Origin: Lasioglossum baleicum
Lineage: Eukaryota > Arthropoda > Insecta > Hymenoptera > Halictidae
DNA: 64,000 nucleotides
Assembly: GCF_051020765.1 (NCBI RefSeq)
Contig: NC_134937.1
Span: 14,004,947 to 14,068,946 of the forward strand
Reading direction: 5' to 3'
In this document: one piece after another, positions 24,657-35,858 of the stretch
Layout of the letters: every line of letters starts with the position of its first letter
How positions within the stretch are numbered: position 1 is the stretch's first letter
Made by a program: the position numbers and the translations under genes
Notes under the pieces: generated by a model
Told to the model about the DNA's origin: nothing
Seen by the model: only the letters and a program-made list of their open reading frames with translations
Databases searched by the model: none

Positions 24657-24842
24657 TGCAGTCATTTTTGAAATTAGTATTTGAAAATAGTATTTTATTT
24701 TAAGAATATTGAAAATATTTGGACTTTGTCTTTATTTTCAATAAAAATTTTAAATATTATTGCTCAAAATAATGGTTCGCATTCAATAGATATTGCGAAC
24801 CATTGAAACTTCATTTACTATCGAGTTTAAAATCTCGGTTTC

Positions 24843-25343
24843 GTGATTTATTCGATTTTTCTGAACACGCAAGCGACTATATTTATAATTGCTACTATTA
24901 GCCATCCAAAATGGAAATTGCGATGTATTCCGAGAGACTTAAATGAAGAAAAACGTACTTTTACCAAAGAAACCGTATTAAATGCTTTGAAACTGATAGC
25001 AAATCCAGATTCAGAGTCACGACCTCAATTACTTTCACAAAACAAAGAAGTAGATGACTTTTTTTCCTTTATGGAAAAAGAAACAAATGATATCAGTCAT
25101 ACAAACATTGCAGAATTAGAATTATTTCAATATTTGAGCGATAGTGATACACGAATTGAAAGTATTGAAAAGTACAAATACATGAAAACATTATTTTTAA
25201 AACATAACACAGCTATTCCATCCTCTGCCCCAGTTGAGAGACTTTTTAGCTTTGCTGGACTGATTCTATGTCCTCGAAGGAGCACCCTAACAGATTCCAA
25301 TTTGGAACGCTGCACCTTATTGTATGCGAATAGCAGCAGTTAA
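24843..25343 (+). pseudogene. hAT-family transposase C-terminal fragment
   Basis: An open frame of 166 codons without an ATG at its start. Residues 17-30 read ATISHPKWKLRCIP, matching the HP-hydrophobic stretch that precedes the dimerisation region in hAT transposases. Residues 122-162 (starting NTAIPSSAPVERLFSFAG and continuing to LERCTLLYAN) match the hAT C-terminal dimerisation domain. The upstream zinc-finger and RNase-H-like catalytic parts are absent, so this is a 5'-deleted relic. A sequence resembling a hAT right TIR (GCCCACCTCTG) follows at 25707-25717. Confidence 0.85.
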
Positions 25344-25494
25344 ACAAAAAAATAAAACGAAAATTTGGCAAATGATATAGTTTCTTATATCAAGTACCAT
25401 TTCTTCTTTAAATTATTGCTAAAATAAGAAATATTAAATAAGTAATGCCATTTCTGAAAGTATTAGGTATAACGACGCAAAAAATAAAATATTC

Positions 25495-25640
25495 TATTTT
25501 GTGTTTCAGATTTATTAAAACAGAACTATTTTACTTTGTGTTTCAGATTATTAAAATAGAAATATTTTACTTTGTGGATGAAATTGTTAAAATAGAAATG
25601 TTTTATTTCGAGATTCAGATTGTTCAAATAAAATAATATT
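25495..25640. repeat. degenerate tandem repeat of about 42 bp
   Basis: Three to four diverged units built on TTTACTTTGTGTTTCAGATT and TTAAAATAGAA, lying between the hAT transposase fragment and the right TIR. Subterminal arrays of this kind are common in hAT elements. Confidence 0.6.
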
Positions 25641-25717
25641 TTCTTTAAGCAAAATAAAACCTAAAATATTAAATAGTATTTCAAATTTTTTTTTTCGCTA
25701 AATAATGCCCACCTCTG

Positions 25718-28700
25718 GTGGAATTCAAGAGAAAAAGCAATACTAAAGGTTCATTTAATTTCTGCAACGCGGAACGTTACGTTTAAAAATTCGATTATAC
25801 AGTCCCAATTTGTGGAATTCGAGAAAACACCGAGGTGGATCGGTCTGGCCGGAAATGCTTATCAGCATAGCGTATGATAATGCGCTCGCTGTCGCGTCGG
25901 AAACGATTTGATCGTATCGCCACGAGTTCGCAAATCGGCGACAAATTCCAGCGATTCCGGGAAACGCGCGTCGAGCTCACTTCACGCGAACGAAAACAAT
26001 GCGAGCAACCGAAATGACTTCGCTTCCGCGATGTCCCGCGCGATATCTGATGCTCGATCTTCTCGCGGTTTCAGCGATACGTCGATCGGTTTTCAAATCT
26101 ATTTCGGAACTCTCTGGCTCATTAAAAATTCTGCCAAAAGCAGTTTCATTGTTTAATATATTTTTTTACCTTCTGCGTCGTAATATACTTTTCGATAGCA
26201 CGTAAGTTTCACGGGTAGCGGAAGCCGAACAATACGAATTGCCGAGCGCAGTAGGTAAATTCGATGCAAGGCGAAGTTGTAAAACGATCCCTTGGTCCTG
26301 TCGCGATCGTTGCGAACGGTTCGAGGGGATTGTGCCGCGCCAGAAACTCAGAAACAGCGATTTTAATAGACTGTTTACCAAATGCGCTATACATCATTGT
26401 ACAATGCACCTTTGGCTCCCGAGTGGCTGTTAAATGTACCGGTACAAATTCAAGATCAATACCGTTGTACCTCGTCCTCGTTCGAGTACCGGCGTTAACC
26501 AGCAGCACCGAGCCCGATACACGATTGGACATAGTGTTCGATGTTGGCTTTCTTCGGCGTCGAGTGCTATCGCCGCGGTACCGTTTTCTAATATTTTATT
26601 CCTACGGTTATGCCGTTTTCAAACATCTATTCTTACATATATTCATGGAACTAGAAACGTTTCTATAATACGCACGGTTTACTAATATTTTATTTCTAGG
26701 TTCTGATGTTCGTATGATTCGGTGAAATTTATTTTTTCGATATTCTCTCTAGTTGTACATTGTATCGATACGATTCTCAAAAAATAAAGTTTTCACCCCC
26801 GACTTTGGGGGTTGTTTCCACCCCCTAGATATCCCCCCACCGATTTTCAATCGCCCTTTGTTTATTTCCCTCTCGCTCCCGTATTTTTTTCGTTCTCGAT
26901 GCAGAGGGGTGGGTCGAATAACGCGCCGGGGAGCGTGACGGCCTCTCCTGGTCGCTGACTCGTCGCTGGCGCGGCGAAAAAAAAGATTAGTGTGACGTCG
27001 TGTCAACGGTGTCACCGCGGTCGAATCAAACCTCGCTTCACCGGACAAAAAAAAGCACGATAGGCCCGTCCGCGTTTGTTGTTTACGAGACGCAAAATTT
27101 TGGTAGACCGAAGAGGAGCGCTGTCGAATTTCCGGAGTTTTGCAAGCGAGATTCGAACAGATTTCAAGAGACTTCCAGACGTGTGAAGAGATTCGAAGAC
27201 GTCTGCAGGAAAACTGAACAGAGGAGAAAATTGATTGAAAACCTTTCCAAATCAGGATTTCAATTGTGAAAAGAGCTAGCACATTCAACGGAAGATATTA
27301 ATACAACGGCCTTTGCTGTGAGTTCCACAAACTTACGCCTTGTTACGCTCGCTCTAGCGATGCCATGCAACACATAGAACGTACAAAAATTTCTTTGTTT
27401 CAAATACTCGCACAAACATGCACAGTGTCTTATTCCTTTGCCCAGCATTATATTTCTTTGCGGAGCGGGAAAGAAGCGGAATTTCCATCGTAATAAAAGC
27501 GACTCACGCATTTTTTTACAGAAAACGTGGCCCTGTCGCCCAGTTGGCGCCGAAACCATTGATTAAAGTCCGGCGCCGACCCATTTTTCCCCGTCCCAAC
27601 CCCTCGCACCCTGTTCCGCTATATTTCTACCCCTCTCTCTCTCTCTCTCTCTCTCACTCCATCTACCCCTCTTTTACTTCGTGATCTCGATTATCCGGCG
27701 TCGTCCGCGAGCACGCGTACGCGCACAACTTTTTGGCAACGGGACGCGACCGCGTTATACCACCGACCCGATTGCGAATCACCGACACCGCTCGCATGAT
27801 CTACAAACCGGCGATCCCCTCGTTCAACTACAAGAGATTCGCTACTCCGATCGTTGGCCCCGGACCACGGCGATAAAGCACGATTTTCTCTGATATCCGC
27901 GAACTGGATTCTTTCGCACGATCTTTCGCTCGCTGTTTACGGGTGATCGATCCTCCCGTGGCTTGGCTCGGGTGCCACGAAAAATTGTTGATATAGGAGT
28001 TCTGGGTTCGGTGCTTCTCGTAAACGAATTCCAATTTTTCGTTCGCCCCCGTACGACGACGAATGCTGTACGATTTGGGCCAGAATTTGGCAGTAATTAA
28101 TTCTTCTGTAGCCGATTCTTTAATGTAATCGTAACCAGTTTGTAAATTTGTAAATGTTAATTTTACAATTTTTAAAAATCACTATTGTTTCACTTGATTT
28201 ACAGCTTCTACGGATGAGTGGAACGCCACGCCGCCGTTTCTAAACATCTTTCGATGACATTGTGAGGAAACTTGCTCGAAGATATTCACTGTAAATTGCA
28301 TACGAAAATATTCTACTTTTCCAGAATATATAATAGTTGGATAATATTTGAAACAAATAACTTAACAACGACATCACGGTGACGTTCTTCACCGCGCGAG
28401 GAAATGCTGACCATTTGCCACCGATATTTTTGAGGATTCCGATCAATTATATCGATTACCCGGATACGGTAGGTCGACCGCAGAGCCATGAATGGTTTAC
28501 AGTGACCATAAACATCGTCGTTTCGTTATTCTTGTTGCATCGTTGCCGACGCGACGCGACCCTCCGAAAAACAACGCACGCACGGGAAACCGCGGCCGTT
28601 CGAAGACAAACTCGATGATTTATTCTACTTGCGAGCGGGAAATATGAAATGTAAATACGGTGCTATAATGTTACGGGAAACGAACCAAGGGGTGTGGGGA

Positions 28701-29842
28701 ATAGAGAGAGGGTTGGAAACAGAGCGGCGTGTTTGCGCGGGCATTTTGCTCGCGTCCGCCGGACCAAGTCCCGGAATCGAAATTTATATTGTGTCGGGCA
28801 GCTTCAGTTGCGATTGATTAACGTATCACGTGCATCGCGTGCACAGCTATCCATTACGCACGCAAGCTGATACGATCGCGACGACAACGCACCTGTATCG
28901 CTCGAGCATCCGTATTTTCTCGCAATGTTTGATTTCTTGAGTTACCTTAGGGTAGGTAAGGAGCGAATTGTGGATCTGCGATATTGAAACTTGTATAATA
29001 TTGTAAAGAACGATCATATGCCAATGAACTTAGATCCATTTTAAAGTTTGAAGCCTCTACTTTCGCAAACCATCATTCATTTTTACGTCAGATATTTTTG
29101 CATGATGCATCACGTGGGAAACTGAAGGCATGTTTTTTCTCGTAAATTGTAGAAATTCAAGTGGCTGTAACATCATTGGAAAATTTTTCTCGGGACTGAA
29201 TTTTATACAGATTTGAAGATTCAAGCTTCCCCTTTACAACAATTACAAAAAACTTGATTCTCTTCACAGAGTTCTGATACAAAAATGAGAAAAATGTTAT
29301 AACTTCAAATTTTCTGGATTCTTTGTTAACTGTCGATACTTGTGCTAGATTTATTCACGAAAAATTTTTTTGATGTCTTCACAGTGGTCGAGTGTCCGAT
29401 TTTAACGTCAAGAAACGAGTGTAAAATATTTTCTCGGGTTCCATATAATTCTAAGAAACGTTCCATATCATATCGATTGAATGTTTCCAGCGAATTTTAT
29501 TTTTATAGAAACTGCTCCGGCGAAACTAGTAGCCAGTGATTTCATTGGTCTTCGATATTATCGTGTGAGAGAACAATAAACAAATTGCTCGCGTGTGATC
29601 CGACCCACGATGAAGAAATGGAAGAACCACACACACCACCGATTCCCCACCACATAATCTCTCGCCGCAACACAAATTCAGAATCGTGATATAGTCTCTT
29701 TTTTTATTTTTTTTTGTCGGTTTCGAGGTGCGTCGCTTGCGCACGACGAGCTACACGAGCTAACGAATATAATTAATTGATCCTCGAGCGTGGAAGTGAT
29801 TCCGCGATCACCGGGGATCGTTCTGCTATTTGTTCCGCGATT
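25718..29842. other. intergenic, no gene seen
   Basis: This stretch separates the hAT relic from the tandem gene array. Overlapping open frames on both strands (the longest is minus 26749-27288, 179 codons) lack domains. A CT microsatellite lies at 27633-27655. A block at 29030-29105 resembles 8335-8400. Confidence 0.35.
27633..27655. repeat. (CT)n microsatellite
   Basis: Eleven CT units in a pyrimidine-rich region. Confidence 0.9.
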
Positions 29843-29910
29843 TGTTCGGCGAACGTAAAATAAATAATTAACGGGCCCAATGAAACAGTGAAACCGTGAA
29901 ATCGAATCAA

Positions 29911-30357
29911 CCGTTCTCGATAATATACCGGGTGATCGGTAAACTGGTGGCAGAGCCAAAAAGGGGATGATTTTACACAGAAAACTAAGTCGCAAGTGCA
30001 AAATAATATCTATCAGGATCGGTTGCATCGAACCCAGCACTGACCATCATGGCAGTGAGCGCGTTGAATGAACCCAGAAGTGTCATCAGTTCCAAGAAAG
30101 TAGCATTAAATGGAAATCATTTCAAAATATATTTTAATAAGATAATATCAATTGCCTTGGACGAATCGATAAGACGCCTTTAAAACGACTGACCCTCTTC
30201 TTTCAGAGACATCGCTTATCACTCGCAGTTCGCACTCGACGAGAAGACCAACACGTCGCAATTAATTTTTTCCAATCAACTCGGATTGTGACATTCTGGG
30301 ATTCTATTTCGTAATAGAAACGTAATACAAACGGATCAAGATCATCCGAAGAACATC
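29911..30357 (+). promoter_or_regulatory. conserved upstream block of copy 1 (also in units 2-5)
   Basis: Sequence between the unit start and the ATG is conserved in all five copies, especially the part with GTGATCGGTAAACTGGT, GCAGAGCC and GGGGATGATTTTACA (about 29931-30045) and a nearer part with TCGCTTATCACTCGCAGTTC. The same blocks start near 31429, 32926, 35350 and 37380. A TTTAAAA-like stretch (about 30180) lies roughly 45 bases before a CAGTT that resembles an arthropod initiator (TCAGTT in copy 4). I infer a promoter plus 5' UTR; the exact start site is not visible. Confidence 0.45.
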
Positions 30358-31007
30358 ATGGAGATGAAATCGACAGCATCGTATCCACCCCCGCCGGCAT
30401 ATAGTTCGACAATGCCTTACCCAGGGCCACAGCCACCGTCTTATGGTTATCCGCATCCTGTAACATCGGGCACACCAAATCATCCAGTTGCGCCTCCAAC
30501 TGTAGAGATCGGTATTGGTGGAGGTCACACAGTGGAACCTAATCACGGGCCTTCCTCAATGATCGTGACTCATAAGTACCACCACCCGTACCGGAAGCTA
30601 CGTGAGTCGCCATTTTGATAGTTTGGTATTTTTTCGTATGTTGGATAATATCGCAGTTAGATTTTGCGAAAGCGACAAAATATGGTCACGTCTTGAAAAT
30701 AATCTCCTCATTTAACTGCTAATGCTATCTTGCTATCTCGAGATAAATGATGGCTGTACAGTTGATAATGCGAAACATTGATAATGAAATTTTGCTAACG
30801 TTAGGATGTATGGTTAATCGACATATTTAATCGTTAATTAATATCTGTGTTTCAGAGTGTTGTTTCGGGATAGTCTTCACTATATTCTTTATCGCAGTAG
30901 CAATAGTCATTCTGGTGAAGGTCATAGGGGTTATGTCAGAGGTGACCACGGTAACGACCCCTCAAACTCCTACTTTCGCCATCAGCGGCGTTCATCCGTC
31001 AGGGTAA
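30358..31007 (+). CDS. PPxY single-pass membrane protein, tandem copy 1
   Basis: I do not recognise this family by name. The proposed CDS joins 30358-30601 and 30856-31004 plus a TAA at 31005-31007, giving 131 residues. The intron (30602-30855) has a GTGAGT donor and a TGTGTTTCAG acceptor, phase 1, and the same sites occur in the paralogues. Residues 1-81 are Pro/Tyr/His-rich with PPAY (12-15) and PPSY (26-29), both WW-domain ligands. Exon 2 starts Gln-Cys-Cys (82-84), then a hydrophobic helix (about 85-102), a Lys, and a tail rich in Val, Thr and Pro. The paired Cys beside the membrane is a plausible palmitoylation site. There is no signal peptide, so I infer a cytosolic N-terminus. The arrangement recalls LITAF-like or NEDD4-adaptor proteins, but the zinc-binding CxxC pairs of LITAF are absent. 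Function is unassigned. Copy 1 is the most complete copy with an intact tail. Confidence 0.7.
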
Positions 31008-31887
31008 CTATGGATGCTGGCATGATGGGGACACTGGACGCTATGGTGAGGACGGTCTTGTCTCAATTGAGACAAAAATGCCCACCCCTTGGTTTGATGA
31101 TAACTTGCAAGCGATAAAGGTGAAATGTGGCGAAGTGTATCTGAAAAATGTATCGATTATTCTGACATAGATTCATTGTAGCCCCTGTTGTTGCATAAAC
31201 TTTAATATATAATATATAACTTGTCAATAATTATTATAACTTGATGCTACTGATTATAGTTTGTAAACCAAATATATGTAACTACATGCAAACACGTGTA
31301 TAATTTTATTCAAGCTACAAGTTACTTTAGCTGCGGATATATAAGATTTGTTCGACAAACGTAAAATAAATAATTAACGGACCATATGAAACGGTAAAAC
31401 CGTGAAATCGAATCAACCGTTCTCGATAATATACCGGGTGATCGGTAAACTGGTGGCAGAGCCAAAAAGGGGATGATTTTACACAGAAAACTAAGTCGCA
31501 AGTGCAAAATAATATCTATCAGGAACGGTTGCATCGAACCCAGCACTGACCATTATGGCAGTGAGCGCGTTGACTGTCTACTAACAGAAAAACTCGTCGA
31601 ACCCAGACGTGTCATCAGTTCCAAGAAAGTAGCAGTAAATGGAAATCATTTCAAATTATATTTCAATAAGATAATATCAATTGCCTTGGACGAATCGATA
31701 AGACGCCTTTAAAACGACTGACCCCTCTTCTTTCAAAGAAATCGCTTATCACTCGCAGTTCGCACTCGACGAGAAGACCAACACGTCGCAATTAATTTTT
31801 TCCAATCAACTCGGATTGTGACATTCTGGGATTCTATTTCGTAATAGAAACGTAATACAAACGGGTCAAGATCATCCGAAGAACATC

Positions 31888-32428
31888 ATGGAGATGAAAT
31901 CGACAGCAATGCCTTACCCAGGGCCACAGCCACCGTCTTATGGTTATCCGCATCCTGCAACACCGGGCACACCAAATCATCCAGTTGCGCCTCCAACTGT
32001 AGAGATCGATATTGGTGAAAGTCACACAGTGGAACCTAATCACGTGCCTGCCTCAATAGTCGTGACTCATAAGTACCAGCACCCGTACCGGAAGCTACGT
32101 GAGTTGCCATTTTGATAGTTTGGTATTTTCTCGTATGTTGGATAATATCGCAGTTAGATTTTGCGAAAGCGAGAAAATATGGTCACGTCTTGAAAATAAT
32201 CTCCTCATTTAACTGCTAATGCTATCTCGAGATAAATTATGACTATACAATTGATAATGCGAAACATTAAAAATGAAATTTTGCTAACATTAGGATGTAT
32301 GGTTAATCGACATTTAATCGTTAATTAATATCTGTGTTTCAGAGTGTTGTTTCGGGATAGCCTGCAGTATATTCTCTATCATAGTTATAATAGTCATTCT
32401 GGTGAAGTTCATAGGGGTTACGTCATAG
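31888..32428 (+). CDS. PPxY single-pass membrane protein, tandem copy 2 (short form)
   Basis: Exons 31888-32098 and 32343-32425 plus TAG (32426-32428) give 98 residues. It is the nearest relative of copy 1, with two length changes. An in-frame 33-nt deletion removes eleven residues of the proline-rich head, including the first PPxY (PPAY), leaving only PPSY (15-18). A TAG where copy 1 has GAG ends the protein seven codons after the Lys that follows the helix, removing 22 residues of tail. The Cys-Cys pair (72-73) and the membrane helix (about 74-91) are intact, as are the GTGAGT donor and TTTCAG acceptor. It may be a functional short isoform gene or an early pseudogene. Confidence 0.6.
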
Positions 32429-33366
32429 GTGGGCACGATAAGGACTCCTCAAACTCCTACTTTCCCCACCAACGGCGGTCATCCGTCACGGTAACTATGG
32501 ATGCTGGCATGATGGGGACACTGGACGCTATGGTGAGGACGGTCTTGTCTCAATTGAGATAACAATACCCACCCCTTGGTTTGATGATAACTTGCAACCG
32601 ATAAAGGTGAAATGTGTCGAAGTGTATCTGAAAAATGTATCGATTATTCTGACATAGATTCATCATAGCCCCTGTCGTTGCATAAACTTTAATAAATAAT
32701 ATATAACTTGTCACAATAATAATTATAACTTGATGCTACTGATTATAGTTTGTAAACCAATTATATGTAACTACATGTAAACACGTGTATAATTTTATTC
32801 AAGCTACAAGTTACTTTAGCTGCGGATATATAAGATTTGTTCGACAAACGTAAAATAAATAATTAACGGGCCCAATGAAACGGTAGAACCGTGAAATCGA
32901 ATTAACCGTTTTCGATAGCATACAGGGTGATCAGTAAACTGGTCGCAGAGCCGAAAAGAGGATGATTTTACATCGAAAACTAAGTCGCGAGTGCAAAATA
33001 ATTTCTATCAGCTTCGGTTGCATCGAACCCATCACTGACCATCGTCGTGGCAGTGAGCGCGTTGACTCTGTCTATTTTCAGAAAAATTCGATGAATCCAG
33101 AAGTGTCATCAGTTCCAAGATAGTAGCGGGAACCGGAGATTATTTCAACATATATTTCAATAAGATAACATCAATTATTGGAAGAATCGATAAGGCGCCT
33201 TTTAAACGATTAGGCTCTCATCTTTGTAAGAAATCGCATTCACTCGCAGTTCGCGCACGACGAGAAGACTAGCACGTCGGAAATAATTTTTTCCAATTAA
33301 ATCGAGCTGTGACATTCTGGATTTCTCTTACGAATACAAACGAACCAAGATCATCCGAAGAATATA

Positions 33367-34456
33367 ATGGAGATGAAACCGACAGCGCCGTATACAGCCT
33401 CACCGGCATATAGTTCGGCTATGCCTTATCCTGAGCCTCAGCCACCGTCTTATGGTTATCCGCATCCTGCAACATCGGGGATACCAAATCATCCAGTTGC
33501 GCATCCAACTACAGAGTTCGGTTCTGGTCAAGTCCACACCGTGGAACCTAATCATAGACCTACACCAGTGATCGTAGTTCATGAGTGCGAGCACCCGGAC
33601 CCGAAGTCAGGTGACTCCCCATTTTGATAGTTTGGTATTGTTTCGTATGTCGAATAATATCGCAGTTAGATTTTGCGAAAGCGACAAAATATGTTCCAAG
33701 TATTGAAAATAATCTCCTCATTTAACTGATAATACTATCTTTCTATCGCGAGAGAAATGATGACTATACAGTTGATGATCCGAAACATTAAAAATGAAAT
33801 TTTGCTAACTGTTAGGATGTATGTTTAATCGACATATTTAATCGTTAATTAATATTTGTGTTTCAGAGTGTTGTTTGGGGTTACTCTGCGCTTCAATCTT
33901 ATGTTGTCTTCTGAGTGATGTTAACTAAACGTTGTAGGAATATTGTAACAAAACACTAGTTTATTAATATAACTCCTCAATTATAACTCCGATCACAAAG
34001 TACGAGAAGCGTGTTATGAAGTATGATTCGTCGGAAGTCTGACAACTCGGGATAGACAGAAATTCGAAAGAGCGAGATCTTAGCAGCGCTAAGGTTTCTA
34101 CTAAAAAAGTCTGGTTCAGTCTATTGCGCGAACTTAAATAGAAGTCCCTTAAAGGGGGAGGCAGATGACTACAATGATGTGTCATAGTGCTGAGTTCTGT
34201 GCGACTAAGGCTAGTGACCGGTCGAGGTTCACTTTCGAAAACATCTATCTTAGTTATTATTTATCATAAAGTAAATATGTAGTGGTTGGTCATACAACAC
34301 TTCTTTGTCATAGTTGCAATAGTCATTCTGGTGAAGATCATAGGAGTTTCGTCAGAGGTGGGCACGGTAAGGACCTCACAAACTCCTACTTTTCCCACCA
34401 ACGGCGGTCATCAAAAATACCCATCCCTGGGTTTGGTGATAACTTGTAAGCGATAA
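33367..34456 (+). pseudogene. PPxY membrane protein, tandem copy 3, membrane exon split by an LTR-like insertion
   Basis: Exon 1 (33367-33610) is open, with SPAY replacing the first PPAY and PPSY kept (26-29). Exon 2 begins at 33867 after TTTCAG in the same phase and encodes Cys-Cys and about ten hydrophobic residues. A 398-bp insertion (33902-34299) then adds a stop at 33926-33928, giving a predicted 101-residue product with a truncated helix. The rest of the membrane exon resumes at 34301 and stays open to TAA at 34454-34456, though a segment present in copies 1 and 2 is missing near its end. The donor is GTGACT rather than GTGAGT. The gene was probably intact before the insertion and is now likely non-functional, although a short Cys-rich product could still be made. 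Confidence 0.65.
33902..34299. mobile_element. 398-bp solo-LTR-like insertion in copy 3
   Basis: Absent from the matching exon of copies 1, 2, 4 and 5. Ends are TGTTGT and ACAACA (inverted, TG...CA). Flanks are CTTA on the left and CTTC on the right, compatible with a 4-bp target duplication with one change. Its length, termini and lack of an ORF fit a solo LTR. The retroelement class cannot be told from this alone. Confidence 0.6.
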
Positions 34457-34485
34457 AGGTGAAATGTATCGATTATTCTTACATG

Positions 34486-35078
34486 CAGTCGGTCACAAAA
34501 ATATGGGTACACAAATATTGGGACAAAATTGCAATAGATCGGAATTGTAGACTAAATACTACCAGTTGTATTTCACAACATTTTTATGTGGGTCTATATT
34601 GAAAATTTAAAAAATACGTTTTGTAGATCTGTGGCAATTGAACATATTTTGAAAATTTCGTCAAAATCGGTCGACGTTGCAATGAGCTACAAACATTTAA
34701 AGATGGTGCAAATTGCAATTTTCCACGATTTCCAGCCTTAATTGCAATGAATCTAAGGATTTTTATATATTTCAATGCCTGTCATCTTTTCCCACATCAA
34801 CCGATTTCGATGAAACTTTCACAGTGCATATAATTGACACAGATCTACAAAATGTACCTTTTAAATTTTCAATATAGGCCCACATAAAAAGGTTGAAAAT
34901 GCAACTTTTAGTATTTTTTTCTACAATTCCGATCTATTGCGATTTTTGAAAAAATTTCTTTTCACATCCTGTAGTAAACTAATCGCTCTTGCTTTCCAAA
35001 AAAGTTCAAATCGCATGGTCCAATATTAAAGAAGATATCGTCGTCTTAAGAGTGTCCCAATATTTTTGTGACCGACTG
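34486..35078. mobile_element. 593-bp long-TIR MITE (TA target) after copy 3
   Basis: Termini are CAGTCGGTCACAAAAATAT and its complement (ATATTTTTGTGACCGACTG). The inverted arms extend about 200 bp or more inward. The right flank is TA and the left is TG, so the TA target duplication has one change. It is absent from the same place in other units. TA target and CAGT ends fit Tc1/mariner-type MITEs. No ORF. Confidence 0.8.
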
Positions 35079-35655
35079 TATATTTATTGTACCCCCTGTC
35101 GTTGATTAAACTTTAATATATACTATATAACTTGTCACAATAATAATTATAACTTGATGCTACCGATTATAGTTTGTAAACCAATTATATGTAACTACAT
35201 GCAAACACGTGTATAATTTTATTCAAGCGACAAGTTACTTTAGAATCGGATATTTTAGATTTGTACTGCGAACGTAAAATAAATAATTAACGGGCCCAAT
35301 GGAACGGTAAAACCGTGAAATCGAATCAACCGTTCTCGATAATATACATGGTTATTGGTGAACTGGTGGCAGAGCCGAAAAGGGGATGGTTTCACAGAAA
35401 ACCAAGTCGGAAGTGAAAATAATTTCTATCAGGTTCGGTTGATCGAACCCAGTACCGATCACCATGGCAGTGAGCGCGTTAACTCTGTCTATTAACAGAA
35501 AATTGGTCGTAACCAGAAGTGTCATCACTCCAAAAAAAGTAGCAGAAAACGGAGATAATTCACTTCTTTCCGGTTTCGTCGCACAAAGAATGATAAGAAG
35601 ATTATCAACGGTCAATTGCTTTGGATTTTGGATGAATCAATAAGGCGCCTTTTAA

Positions 35656-35707
35656 GGTCTGCGCATGCTGAGTGGCCGACTAGGGCGGCCGCTCACCATG
35701 CGCAGAC
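35656..35707. repeat. 52-bp hairpin inserted upstream of copy 4
   Basis: GGTCTGCGCATG pairs with CATGCGCAGAC, and the inner GAGTGGCCG pairs with CGGCCGCTC around a short ACTAGG loop. It sits after TTAA (35652-35655), about 150 bp before the copy 4 ATG, where the other four units have ordinary sequence. GC content is far above the surroundings. Confidence 0.75.
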
Positions 35708-35858
35708 TTATTCTTTCAAAGAAATCGCTTTCACTCTCAGTTCGCTCTCGACATGAAGACAAACAAGTCGGAATTAATTTTTTTCTAATCAAATGGAGCT
35801 GTGACATTTTGGGATTCTATTACGATTACAAACGGACCGAGATCATCCGAAGAACACC

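Larger units (their letters stand above)
24657..25717 (+). mobile_element. hAT element relic, right end preserved
   Basis: The right terminus GCCCACCTCTG (25707-25717) is the complement of CAGAGGTGGGC, a common hAT TIR. Left of it lies AT-rich subterminal sequence, then the transposase fragment. The left boundary is uncertain: subterminal-like AT-rich sequence starts near 24657 but no clean CAG TIR or 8-bp target duplication was found. Confidence 0.6.

Noticed and set aside
26749..27288. 179-codon open frame, minus strand
   Set aside because: No domain, membrane segment or splice context; overlapping frames are open on the plus strand; composition is Arg/Ser-rich as expected of chance frames.
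27536..27560. Retroelement primer-binding-site-like TTGGCGCCGAAACC
   Set aside because: No LTR pair, polypurine tract or gag/pol frame nearby.
30358..31007. LITAF-domain protein
   Set aside because: The proline-rich head is reminiscent, but the two CxxC/HxCxxC zinc-binding halves around the hydrophobic segment are absent.
30857..31117. Longer alternative frame through exon 2 of copy 1 (and copies 2, 4)
   Set aside because: The spliced phase from exon 1 selects the hydrophobic frame, whose stop position is shared by copies 1 and 4. The alternative frame is not conserved in copy 4 or copy 5.
29678..31546. Recurring minus-strand frames beginning MLGSMQ in the tandem units
   Set aside because: They recur only because the units are duplicates. 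Frames differ between copies 1, 2, 4 and 5 and lie in the conserved upstream block of the plus-strand genes.
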